NCBI GenBank assembly: GCA_964474185.1
Contig: CAYYRI010000004.1
Coordinates: 1-23,812 of the forward strand
Origin: CAYYRI01 sp964474185
Lineage (GTDB): Bacteria; Patescibacteriota; Minisyncoccia; Minisyncoccales; RBG-13-42-11
Reading direction: 5' to 3'
DNA: 23,812 nt
The stretch's first letter is position 1. Each line of letters begins with the position of its first letter. Below are positions 13,715 to 20,331 of the stretch, piece by piece. A program made the translations under genes and the position numbers. The notes under the pieces were generated by a model that saw nothing but the letters and a program-made list of their open reading frames with translations, was not told the DNA's origin and did not search any database.

Positions 13715-14872
13715 TCTTTTTAGTGAAAAAATTACTGCTCCGGAAAAGACAGCGAGAGAAACCGCAATTAAATAAGGAGGAAAAGAATTGGGAATTTTCT
13801 GTCGTTGGGATTTTTCAAAAGACTGGCTCACCGCCGCCAGCCCTTCTTTAACTTGAAATTCTGGATTGGTTTCGTCCGTTTTGATTGTTCCAACTCCCGG
13901 TTCTGTTTCAGAATCTTCATTTAATGAGCCGGGCGTAAGGATATCGCTCCAAACCCAGCCCTCGGCAGTTCGGTTAAAGGATTGCCCCTTTGGGGCCTTA
14001 ACATATTCTACGGAATCTACCGTCTTTCCGTCGGGCCGGATAAGTTTCAGGCCGTCGCCTTCGTTGTTTAAAGTAATCTTTGAGACGGGTCGGGTAAGCA
14101 CTAAAAATTCTTTGGCTGGTATTTTTGTTTCTTCGGGGAAAGTGTAAGTTTTGACGACGCCCGTGATGTCGCTGATTTTCCAGTCGGCAAGGCTGGTTTC
14201 CAAATCGTTTTGATTAAAAATTTCCAGCCATTCTTCTTCCGAATCCTTGCCCTCCGGCGAGGGAAGGATTTCATTGATAACAATGCCGGAAGGGTATGCC
14301 AAAGATTTTGATTTTTCCTGAGTTGGTGTGGAAGACGATTGGGAGCCAGATTCAGCCGTGTTTATGATGCCGTTTTTTGCCTTCGGCGTCCCGCCGGCAT
14401 TTTTACTATTCTGCCAGTTTTTTGAGTCGATCCTTTCCATTGTCTGTTTGGTTATATTGTCGCCGGCAGACCATTTAGAACTGCAGTCGAGAAAATCCAC
14501 CAAGTTTCCTTTATCGTCATAAAGTTCCAAATTTTCACCGTTGTTTTCCAGAGCTCCTTTATAAATCTGGTCGGCCGGGATTCCAGGGACGCTGTCATCG
14601 TCGGTTCTTTCCAATAAATAAAATCCATTGGCGGATATCTCTCCCGAAAGTTTGATCTCCGGCGTCCCGTCGGCGGCTTTTAAAGACCAGCCGTCAAGAC
14701 TTATCGGCAAATTGGTGCTATTATATAATTCTAACCATTCATCATTGCCGTTTTTCTCTTCTCCCATCCAGGAAATTTCATTAATCATTATATCAAGGGG
14801 ACTGGCCGCCTGAATCGGTAGAACGGGGAGAAACAAAAAAAGCAAAACTACTGCCCTTGACAAATTTGTCAT
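13694..14872 (-). CDS. Surface protein with two lamin-tail domains
   Basis: The 392-residue protein has a signal peptide (about 1-22, AVVLLFLFLPVLPIQAAS), a first lamin-tail domain at about 27-135 (IMINEISWMGEEKNGNDEWLELYN...WSLKAADG), a Ser/Thr/Gln-rich linker (about 170-190), a second lamin-tail domain at about 195-305 (IVINEILPSPEGKDSEEEWLEIFN...WKISDITG), and a C-terminal membrane helix at about 364-384 followed by LKRLISSKN. It should be anchored to the membrane with both beta-sandwich domains outside. In bacteria such domains occur with secreted nucleases or as surface modules; no enzyme domain is present here. The gene is divergent from the candidate small RNA. Confidence 0.85.
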   Translation of the reverse strand: MTNLSRAVVLLFLFLPVLPIQAASPLDIMINEISWMGEEKNGNDEWLELYNSTNLPISLDGWSLKAADGTPEIKLSGEISANGFYLLERTDDDSVPGIPADQIYKGALENNGENLELYDDKGNLVDFLDCSSKWSAGDNITKQTMERIDSKNWQNSKNAGGTPKAKNGIINTAESGSQSSSTPTQEKSKSLAYPSGIVINEILPSPEGKDSEEEWLEIFNQNDLETSLADWKISDITGVVKTYTFPEETKIPAKEFLVLTRPVSKITLNNEGDGLKLIRPDGKTVDSVEYVKAPKGQSFNRTAEGWVWSDILTPGSLNEDSETEPGVGTIKTDETNPEFQVKEGLAAVSQSFEKSQRQKIPNSFPPYLIAVSLAVFSGAVIFSLKRLISSKN

Positions 14873-14885
14873 AATATATTACAAT
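14857..14885 (+). promoter_or_regulatory. Consensus promoter of the candidate small RNA
   Basis: On the plus strand: perfect -35 TTGACA (14857-14862), 17-nt spacer, -10 TACAAT (14880-14885). It begins inside the 5' end of the lamin-tail gene and reads away from it. There is no ORF downstream before the terminator. Confidence 0.8.
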
Positions 14886-14891
14886 AGTAAA

Positions 14892-15026
14892 TCAGCCTTA
14901 AAGCTGGGGGCCCCAGAGTTTCTCTTAGCCGGATAGCTTGGTTCCCACTGAGCTACTCCTCGGAAAAATTCTAAACTTTGCGCTCCTAATGCCTTAGTTC
15001 GCCCCCAGTTTTGGGGCTGTTTTTTT
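14892..15026 (+). ncRNA. Candidate structured small RNA, about 135 nt
   Basis: The segment runs from a consensus promoter to an intrinsic terminator on the plus strand and contains no convincing ORF. Stems visible: CTGGGG/CCCCAG (14904-14916), AGAG-TTT-CTCT (just after), a longer imperfect stem with AGCT/AGCT core within CCGGATAGCT...AGCTACTCCTCGG (about 14939-14974), and CTAA-TGCC-TTAG (about 14986-14998). The 5' part CTGGGGGC (14904-14911) can also pair perfectly with GCCCCCAG (15001-15008), closing the whole RNA and competing with the terminator. No known family (6S, SRP, tmRNA, RNase P, tRNA) was recognised. The two-state pairing would suit either a closed-rod small RNA or an attenuator. 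Confidence 0.6.
15001..15026 (+). terminator. Intrinsic terminator of the candidate small RNA
   Basis: GCCCC (15001-15005), 7-base loop CAGTTTT, GGGGC (15013-15017), then TGTTTTTTT. The T-run merges with the first 72-bp repeat unit. Confidence 0.8.
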
Positions 15027-15324
15027 ACCCCGTATATCATCTTCCAGCACCTTCGGTGTTTTTGTTCGGAGAACACTGGAAGTTGTATTACGGGGTTTAC
15101 CCCGTATATCATCTTCCAGCACCTTCGGTGTTTTTGTTCGGAGAACACTGNNNNNNNNNNNNNNNNNNNNNNNNNNNNNNNNNNNNNNNNNNNNNNNNNN
15201 NNNNNNNNNNNNNNNNNNNNNNNNNNNNNNNNNNNNNNNNNNNNNNNNNNTTTACCCCGTATATCATCTTCCAGCACCTTCGGTGTTTTTGTTCGGAGAA
15301 CACTGGAAGTTGTATTACGGGGTT
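15026..15324. repeat. 72-bp palindromic tandem repeat, interrupted by assembly gap
   Basis: Unit 1 is 15026-15097, unit 2 starts at 15098 and breaks at the gap, unit 3 is 15253-15324; visible parts are identical. Each unit folds on itself: ACCCCGTA/TACGGGGT (8 bp) outside, CTTCCAG/CTGGAAG (7 bp) inside, and two mini-hairpins CACC-TTC-GGTG and GTTC-GGA-GAAC joined by TTTTT at the tip, making a three-way junction. Across unit borders TACGGGG-TTTA-CCCCGTA forms an alternative hairpin. The pilB stop codon is made by the right edge of the array. Copy number is unknown because of the gap. There are no spacers, so it is not CRISPR. Confidence 0.88.
15151..15250. other. Assembly gap (100 N)
   Basis: Exactly 100 N, the usual placeholder for a gap of unknown size. 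It lies in the middle of the tandem repeat, which explains why assembly failed here. Confidence 0.97.
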
Positions 15325-16646
15325 TACTCCCCTGTTATTCTCTCCAATTCTTCGATGGTGGTGATGCCCTGCAAAACCTTTATTAAGCCGTCTTGGTACA
15401 TGGTTACCATTCCTTTTTTCATCGCCAGTTCCTGAAAATCAGCGACAGAAGGATTTTTTAAAATAAATTTTTCCATTTCGTCATCTATCAGAATTGCTTC
15501 AAATATTCCCACCCTGCCTCTGAACCCGGTAAAATTACAATATTTGCAACCCTTTACTTCGGGAATTTTCAATCCGGGATTTAACTTCGGGATTTTTACT
15601 TCTTTGGAAATTCCTTTTAAATTTTTTTCCAATTTTTCGAGAATTGAAGAAGAAACGGGCATAAATTGGAAGCATTTGTCGCAAAGTTTTCTGACCAACC
15701 TTTGGGCGACGATCATATTGACGGCCGGTCCTATATTCGCCAAATTTCCCTCCAAACTTATCAATCTGACAACAGTGCCGGCGGCATCATTGGTATGCAA
15801 GGTTGTCAAAACCAAGTGTCCCGTCAGGGCGGCCTGGAGAGCAATTTGGCAAGTTTTTGAATCTCTGATTTCACCCACCAGAATCACGTCCGGATCTTGC
15901 CGCATGATTGATTGAAGACCGGAAGAAAAGTCATAACCTCTGGCAGGGTTGACCTGAGTCTGAGAAATTCCTTTTAAATGGTACTCAATCGGATCTTCTA
16001 TGGTGATGACTTTTATTTCCGGTTTTTGGATCTTTTTTAAAAAAGCATAAAGAGTGGTGGTTTTTCCTGAGCCGGTGGGACCGGTAACGATAATCATTCC
16101 GTTCGGTTTTTTGATTTCTTTATTAAAAAGATTTAATAAATCTTCTCTCAGCCCCAGAGCCTCCAAATCGATTAAAGATTTTGGGTTTAAAATTCTTAAA
16201 ACAATCGATTCTCCGTATTCCGACGGCAAGGTGGAGACCCTGATTTCGATGGAAACGTGCTCCGATTTTCCTCCCGTTAAAACAGAAAATCGGCCATCTT
16301 GCGGCCGGTCGGTAATGTTCAATTTGATTCCGGATAAAAGTTTTATTCTTGAGAGAAGATTTCCGTATATTTCTCGATCAATTATGGCGGCATCCTGTAA
16401 AACTCCGTCGATTCTCGCCCGGATTTTAGCCTGGGTTTCCGTCGGCTCAACGTGGAGATCGGAAGCTGACAGATGAATTCCTCCCCCCAAAAAAATTTCT
16501 AAAAGTTCAGATGTATCTTTTTTAAGAGATCCCCCGATTTTTTCTTTAAAATCAAGAATGCTTTTTATTTTCTTTTGAATTTCGGCATTAATTCGTGAAG
16601 AAATCGTTATTCCTTCCTGGCTGCTTTGTTTTGAATATTCTTCCAT
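15324..16646 (-). CDS. pilB: PilB/GspE-type secretion ATPase, short form
   Basis: The 440-residue protein is a type II secretion/type IV pilus assembly ATPase that drives pilin polymerisation at the inner membrane. The N2 domain (about 45-165) has ASDLHVEP and ARIDG; the ATPase domain has Walker A GPTGSGKTT (189-197), the Asp box ITIEDPIEY, Walker B/Glu box DPDVILVGEIRD (251-262) and the His box TLHTND (282-287). A four-cysteine zinc site is present (C322, C325, C367, C370). The usual N-terminal MshEN-type domain is missing; typical PilB is about 560 residues. The gene stands alone with its own promoter and its stop overlaps the tandem repeat. Confidence 0.92.
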   Translation of the reverse strand: MEEYSKQSSQEGITISSRINAEIQKKIKSILDFKEKIGGSLKKDTSELLEIFLGGGIHLSASDLHVEPTETQAKIRARIDGVLQDAAIIDREIYGNLLSRIKLLSGIKLNITDRPQDGRFSVLTGGKSEHVSIEIRVSTLPSEYGESIVLRILNPKSLIDLEALGLREDLLNLFNKEIKKPNGMIIVTGPTGSGKTTTLYAFLKKIQKPEIKVITIEDPIEYHLKGISQTQVNPARGYDFSSGLQSIMRQDPDVILVGEIRDSKTCQIALQAALTGHLVLTTLHTNDAAGTVVRLISLEGNLANIGPAVNMIVAQRLVRKLCDKCFQFMPVSSSILEKLEKNLKGISKEVKIPKLNPGLKIPEVKGCKYCNFTGFRGRVGIFEAILIDDEMEKFILKNPSVADFQELAMKKGMVTMYQDGLIKVLQGITTIEELERITGE

Positions 16647-16681
16647 AAGGATCTACAATGAAGTTGATTATCGAAGATGAA

Positions 16682-16701
16682 GAAGAGGATTAATCCTCTT
16701 C
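16682..16701. repeat. 20-bp perfect palindrome in the pilB leader
   Basis: GAAGAGGATT/AATCCTCTTC is a perfect inverted repeat, nearly identical to the hairpin at 11975-11994. It would be in the pilB 5' untranslated region, about 36 nt before the ATG. Confidence 0.75.
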
Positions 16702-16710
16702 GCCTAGTTT

Positions 16711-16739
16711 AAATTAACTTAAAATCCCTTAAAAGTCAA
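16711..16739 (-). promoter_or_regulatory. Probable pilB promoter
   Basis: On the minus strand: -35 TTGACT (16734-16739), 17-nt spacer, -10 TAATTT (16711-16716). The leader to the pilB ATG is about 58 nt and contains the 20-bp palindrome. The -35 overlaps the tsaE start on the other strand. Confidence 0.55.
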
Positions 16740-17194
16740 TGAAAATTGAATATTTAACCGAAAACCCTACCCAAACTAAAAAAATAGGAGAAATTTTGGC
16801 GAAAAAAATTCTTAAAACCCGCATTGGGACAAGAGCTCTTGTTTTGGGGCTGGAAGGGGATTTGGGGGGCGGGAAAACAACCTTCTTACAAGGTTTCGCC
16901 AAGGGTTTGGGTGTCAAAGAAAAAATTACCAGTCCGACATTCGTTATTATAAAAAGGTTCCATATCCCAAGTTCTATATTCCATGATTTTTACCACATCG
17001 ATTGTTATCGGATTCGGAAAGCAAAAGAAATTTTCGACTTAGGGTTTAAAGAAATGATTTCCAATCCACGGCATATTGTCGCCATTGAATGGGCAGACCG
17101 AATAAAAAAAATATTGCCGAAGAATGTTCTGTCGTTGAAGTTTGGATTTGTCGGCAAAACGTCAAGAAAAATTACAATACAATCCCAAAAATAA
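16739..17194 (+). CDS. tsaE: tRNA threonylcarbamoyladenosine ATPase TsaE
   Basis: The 151-residue P-loop protein works with TsaB and TsaD to make t6A37 on ANN-decoding tRNAs. Walker A is GDLGGGKTT (40-48) after a LVLGLEG strand. The family markers SPTFVIIKRF and FYHIDCYRI follow, and then the IVAIEWADRI segment that carries the conserved EW. Length is normal. It is divergent from pilB and 62 bp upstream of the exonuclease gene on the same strand, with a hairpin in the gap. tsaB and tsaD are not in the window. Confidence 0.93.
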   Translation: MKIEYLTENPTQTKKIGEILAKKILKTRIGTRALVLGLEGDLGGGKTTFLQGFAKGLGVKEKITSPTFVIIKRFHIPSSIFHDFYHIDCYRIRKAKEIFDLGFKEMISNPRHIVAIEWADRIKKILPKNVLSLKFGFVGKTSRKITIQSQK

Positions 17195-17205
17195 TAATGG
17201 CGGTC

Positions 17206-17224
17206 GATGAAGCGTTGCTTCATC
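17206..17224 (+). terminator. Hairpin between tsaE and the exonuclease gene
   Basis: GATGAAGC-GTT-GCTTCATC is a perfect 8-bp stem, followed by TTCCTTTATAATTTTT. It may be a leaky terminator. It belongs to the same GA(T/A)GAAG-type hairpin group as others in the window. TATAAT at 17231-17236 may be a -10 for the next gene, though no good -35 is seen. Confidence 0.45.
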
Positions 17225-17256
17225 TTCCTTTATAATTTTTCATTCTATTCAAAATT

Positions 17257-18258
17257 ATGCCAGAGGAAACAAAACGTTTGGTCATTATCGATTCCAATTC
17301 CGTGATACACCGGGCTTATCATGCTCTTCCTCCCTTAACTACAAAAAAGGGAGAACTGGTGAATGCCATTTACGGATTTTTGCTGGTTTTTCTGAAAATA
17401 ATCAAGGAATTTCAGCCGGATTTTATTGCGGCCGCTTTTGATTTCCCGGCTCCAACTTTCCGTCATAAAAAATACAAAGATTACAAGGCGAAAAGGCCGC
17501 CTGCTCCCGCTGAACTTTATTTGCAGATCCCAAAAGTCAAAGAAGTTTTAAAAGCTTTCGGAGTGTCTATTTTTGAAAAAGAAGGCTTTGAAGCGGACGA
17601 TATTATCGGGACAATCGCCACCCTGGCTCCTAAAAAACAGGTTTTGCCGAAAATTGAAACTATTATTTTGAGCGGAGATTTGGACGCTCTCCAATTGATT
17701 AATCCCCAGACAAAAGTTTATGCCTTGAGAAAGGGGGTTAAGGACGTTGTCTTATATGACGAAAAGCGAGTACAGGAGAAATTTCAGGGATTGATTCCGC
17801 AGCAAATTCTCGATTTCAAAGCACTAAGGGGAGATCCTTCCGATAATATTCCGGGCATCACGGGCATAGGGGAGAAAACCGCGATCCAGCTTCTTTTGAA
17901 GTTCGGTACCTTGGAAAATCTCTACAAAGAAATCGAAGAGAATTCGCAGAATGCCAAGGATTTAAGGCCCAAATTGAGAGAGACCATTTTGGAATACAAA
18001 GAACAGGCCCTTTTTTCCAAAACTTTGGCCCAGATTGAGAAAAATACGCCGATAGAATTCAATTTGGAGAAATGCCGTTTTGGGGAATACGATAAAAACA
18101 AAGTAGTCGGGCTTTTGGAGGATTTCGAATTTCACAGCTTGATAAAAAGATTGTCGTCTGAAGGAAAAGAAAGGGCGATGAAGACTGCTTTATCTTCCCC
18201 CTCAGCAAATGCTTCAGGGAAAAAAGAATCCATTGGGGAAAACCTAAAGTTGTGGTAA
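17257..18258 (+). CDS. Stand-alone 5'-3' exonuclease (PolA N-terminal type)
   Basis: The 333-residue protein equals the N-terminal nuclease module of DNA polymerase I and removes RNA primers and flaps. Conserved metal-binding acids are visible in VIIDSNSVIHRAYHA, AAFDFPAPTFRHKKYKDYKAKR (shown here only as AAFDFP and RHKKYKDYKAKR), EGFEADDIIGT, LSGDLDALQLI and RGDPSDNIPGI; the helix-hairpin-helix GITGIGEKTAIQLL follows at about 206-219. After about residue 300 there is only a polar tail and a stop: no 3'-5' exonuclease or polymerase domain follows, and the next frame is a different gene. The polymerase part may be encoded elsewhere or absent. The flavodoxin-fusion gene begins 12 bp downstream. 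Confidence 0.92.
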   Translation: MPEETKRLVIIDSNSVIHRAYHALPPLTTKKGELVNAIYGFLLVFLKIIKEFQPDFIAAAFDFPAPTFRHKKYKDYKAKRPPAPAELYLQIPKVKEVLKAFGVSIFEKEGFEADDIIGTIATLAPKKQVLPKIETIILSGDLDALQLINPQTKVYALRKGVKDVVLYDEKRVQEKFQGLIPQQILDFKALRGDPSDNIPGITGIGEKTAIQLLLKFGTLENLYKEIEENSQNAKDLRPKLRETILEYKEQALFSKTLAQIEKNTPIEFNLEKCRFGEYDKNKVVGLLEDFEFHSLIKRLSSEGKERAMKTALSSPSANASGKKESIGENLKLW

Positions 18259-18270
18259 AATTAAAAAACA

Positions 18271-19563
18271 ATGCGTATTTTAATCGCTTATTATTCGAAA
18301 TGGGGGGGGACGGAAAAGCTGGCGGAAGCCATTAAAAAAGAATTTGAAGACAGGGGTCATTCCGTTGATACGGAAATAATCAAACCAAAAAAAGAGCACA
18401 GTTTTTTCGGCTGGTGGCACATCCGAATGTTTAAGGGAGACTGTGATATCCAAAATCCCAAAATCCAGGATGCTTCAAGCTACGATGTTGTTTGCTTCGG
18501 CAGTCCCAACTGGACCAGGGTTTCCCTGCCCTTGGCAAGATATATTAAGGAAATCAAAGGATTGAAATACAAAAACATCGGTTTTTTTTCAACCACCGCC
18601 TTTTCGCCTCAAATCGAATGGTATATTTTTTCCGTTTATTTGCTCGACCTTACTTTTTCAAGCGTCATAAACAAAAAAGGAGGAAGGATAATCGGCAACA
18701 TATTGCTTTCCAGTATATTTAAAAATTGGAGCTTTAAATCTAAGTACGGAGAGAATGCGATTAAAAAATTCTGCGATAAGCTTGAAACGCCCATATATTC
18801 ATTAAAAAGTTATTTTTTGGAACAAAAAGAAATAGAAACTACGCGGCTTTCCGTGGTTTTTTTCTCGATTTTTCTTATTTCCTCTTTTATTTTTCAAATT
18901 GTTTCTTCATCAATTTTAGAGTCTCAAATTTTAACCTGGAAAGAATTTTTTTCCCTGTTTTCGATCGTTTTTTTCGCGTATTTTGCGATGTTAACGATTT
19001 TGGCGGGGAAAATAATGGTTTTCTGGGGCAAATATTTAGCCAGCATATCCTTGATTTCCAGCATGGCTATTCTTATTTTGTTTTTAACGCCTTCTTTGGG
19101 AAGGCCCATTATTTTAGGCTACGTTTTAATTTTTATATTATTCAGTTTCTTTCGCGATATTAAAACGGTTTTTTTTGCTGCGGGATTTTCCATTTTAAGT
19201 TATTTTTATTTGTTCATTAATTACCCTTTAAAAGGAGTTCTCTTGCCCGATTTGGACCTCTCTTTTATTTTATTGGCCGCAGGCATCATCGGTTTCATCG
19301 CTAAAAATTTACAAAACCACTATATCGGTTCGCTTGAGGCCCAGGAAGAAATAGAAACGGCAAAAGCGGCCTTGGAAATAAAAATTCAAGCCCGGACTAA
19401 GGAATTAAAGGAACTTTCTGATAGTCTTGAAGTGGATGTCCAAAACAGAACAAAAGAGCTCCAGCAGAAAATTGAGGAGCTGGAAAAATTTAACAGATTA
19501 GCCGTAGGAAGAGAATTAAAGATGATCGAGCTGAAGCAACAATTAAAAAAGACCAAGAGTTAA
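18271..19563 (+). CDS. Flavodoxin-membrane-coiled-coil fusion, putative redox sensor
   Basis: The 430-residue protein joins three parts. Residues 1-145 look like a flavodoxin: first strand MRILIAYYS, an FMN-phosphate-type loop SKWGGTEKLA (9-18), and VVCFGSPNW (about 74-82). Residues about 192-352 contain six hydrophobic helices. Residues about 360-430 form a signalling coiled coil with two ARTKELKELSDSLE/NRTKELQQKIEELE repeats and RELKMIELKQQLKK at the end. This coil is normally followed by a PAS or histidine-kinase domain in patescibacterial sensors, but here the protein stops. The likely role is a membrane receptor with a cytoplasmic flavin domain that passes its signal through the coil to a separate kinase, such as the one at 21581-22939. 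Flavin binding is inferred. A 7TM-type receptor with an extra helix is possible. Confidence 0.72.
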   Translation: MRILIAYYSKWGGTEKLAEAIKKEFEDRGHSVDTEIIKPKKEHSFFGWWHIRMFKGDCDIQNPKIQDASSYDVVCFGSPNWTRVSLPLARYIKEIKGLKYKNIGFFSTTAFSPQIEWYIFSVYLLDLTFSSVINKKGGRIIGNILLSSIFKNWSFKSKYGENAIKKFCDKLETPIYSLKSYFLEQKEIETTRLSVVFFSIFLISSFIFQIVSSSILESQILTWKEFFSLFSIVFFAYFAMLTILAGKIMVFWGKYLASISLISSMAILILFLTPSLGRPIILGYVLIFILFSFFRDIKTVFFAAGFSILSYFYLFINYPLKGVLLPDLDLSFILLAAGIIGFIAKNLQNHYIGSLEAQEEIETAKAALEIKIQARTKELKELSDSLEVDVQNRTKELQQKIEELEKFNRLAVGRELKMIELKQQLKKTKS

Positions 19564-19571
19564 AAAGAAAT

Positions 19572-20180
19572 ATGGAAAACGGTCAAATTACTAAGGAAAA
19601 AATCAAAAAAATAATGGAAATTCCCGGCAAGGTTAGAGGAACGGTTTTCCAAACCGATGCCGAATATATCAGGGCGAAAAAGGGAGAAGAGGGGTTGGCT
19701 AGAGTAAGGGAAGAATTAAAAAAAATCGATTGCCCCATCGACTACGAAAACATCAAAGCCACCGGCTGGTATCCGATAGGTCTGAGATTGGTTTCTCTTT
19801 TGGCAATCCAAAAAGTATTTGATTTCGGCGCCAAGGACATAGAAGAAATGGGGAATGCCGCTCCAAAATACTCTTTTATCGTGAAGTCGCTTCTGAAATA
19901 TTTTTTAAGCTTTCCTAAAACCTACAAAGAAGCCCCCAATTATTGGAGAAAACATTACACGGTGGGGATACTGGAAGGAGCAAATTATAATTTAAAGGAG
20001 AAATATTATACTCTTCATCTTAAAGGATTCAAAATCCATCCCGTACTCTGCGCTTATTTGGGAGGATATTTTATAAGAATCGGTCAGTTCGTATTAAAGG
20101 GGTCTGATTTCCAGGTTAAAGAAACAAAATGTATGTTCAGGGACGACCCCTATCATGAATTTGTAGTAAGGTGGAAGTAA
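19572..20180 (+). CDS. V4R/DUF2378-like protein, putative ligand-binding sensor
   Basis: The 202-residue soluble protein is not firmly assigned. The N-terminal part has GKVRGTVFQTDAEYIRAKKG; the C-terminal part reads LHLKGFKIHPVLCAYLGGYF (143-167 region) and VKETKCMFRDDPYHEFVVRW (182-201). The pattern P..C.Y..G...... and V.ET.C....D...F.V resembles the V4R and DUF2378 families of the HNOX-like fold, which bind small ligands or haem-type cofactors. C160 and C187 are the conserved-looking cysteines. It starts 8 bp after the flavodoxin fusion, so the two are surely co-translated. A role as a second sensory input is inference. Confidence 0.5.
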   Translation: MENGQITKEKIKKIMEIPGKVRGTVFQTDAEYIRAKKGEEGLARVREELKKIDCPIDYENIKATGWYPIGLRLVSLLAIQKVFDFGAKDIEEMGNAAPKYSFIVKSLLKYFLSFPKTYKEAPNYWRKHYTVGILEGANYNLKEKYYTLHLKGFKIHPVLCAYLGGYFIRIGQFVLKGSDFQVKETKCMFRDDPYHEFVVRWK

Positions 20181-20239
20181 GAACCTGCGCGGCAGAACCT
20201 TGATTCGCTATTGTATAGACACATAGTCTTGAATTAAAA

Positions 20240-20311
20240 ATGATGGATCTAGAAAAAGAAATTGAAGAACTTAAAAAAGAATTAGAAAAACATAAAGGTC
20301 GAGAGCAATAA
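20240..20311 (+). CDS. 23-codon coiled-coil ORF
   Basis: The frame from ATG 20240 to TAA 20309-20311 encodes MMDLEKEIEELKKELEKHKG plus REQ, two to three heptads of a leucine-zipper-like coil. It lies in the 150-bp space between the V4R-like gene and the FIST gene. Similar Glu/Lys coils end the patescibacterial sensor proteins (compare RELKMIELKQQLKK upstream), so this may be a small adaptor or the remnant of a lost kinase linker. Short size makes chance possible. Confidence 0.35.
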   Translation: MMDLEKEIEELKKELEKHKGREQ

Positions 20312-20331
20312 ATTAAATAAGTGGTAAATTT

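Noticed and set aside
14900..14975. tRNA-like sequence on the minus strand (GTAGCTCAGTGGG, typical of a D-arm)
   Set aside because: There is no acceptor stem, no anticodon arm with a 7-base loop and no GGTTCGA T-loop. The stretch is better explained as part of the plus-strand RNA stem.
15026..15324. CRISPR array
   Set aside because: Units are directly adjacent and identical over 72 bp; there are no variable spacers and no cas genes.
14879..15364. Long open frames running across the repeat and the N gap on both strands
   Set aside because: They consist of repeat sequence and N-coded residues; both strands are open because the 72-bp unit has no stop in some frames (72 is divisible by 3).
16054..16476. 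140-codon plus-strand frame opposite pilB
   Set aside because: It is the shadow of the pilB Walker A region and has no independent signals.
18180..18258. Frameshift that cut a polymerase domain from the exonuclease gene
   Set aside because: The sequence after the stop immediately starts a well-formed flavodoxin-like gene, and no polymerase motifs appear in any frame nearby.
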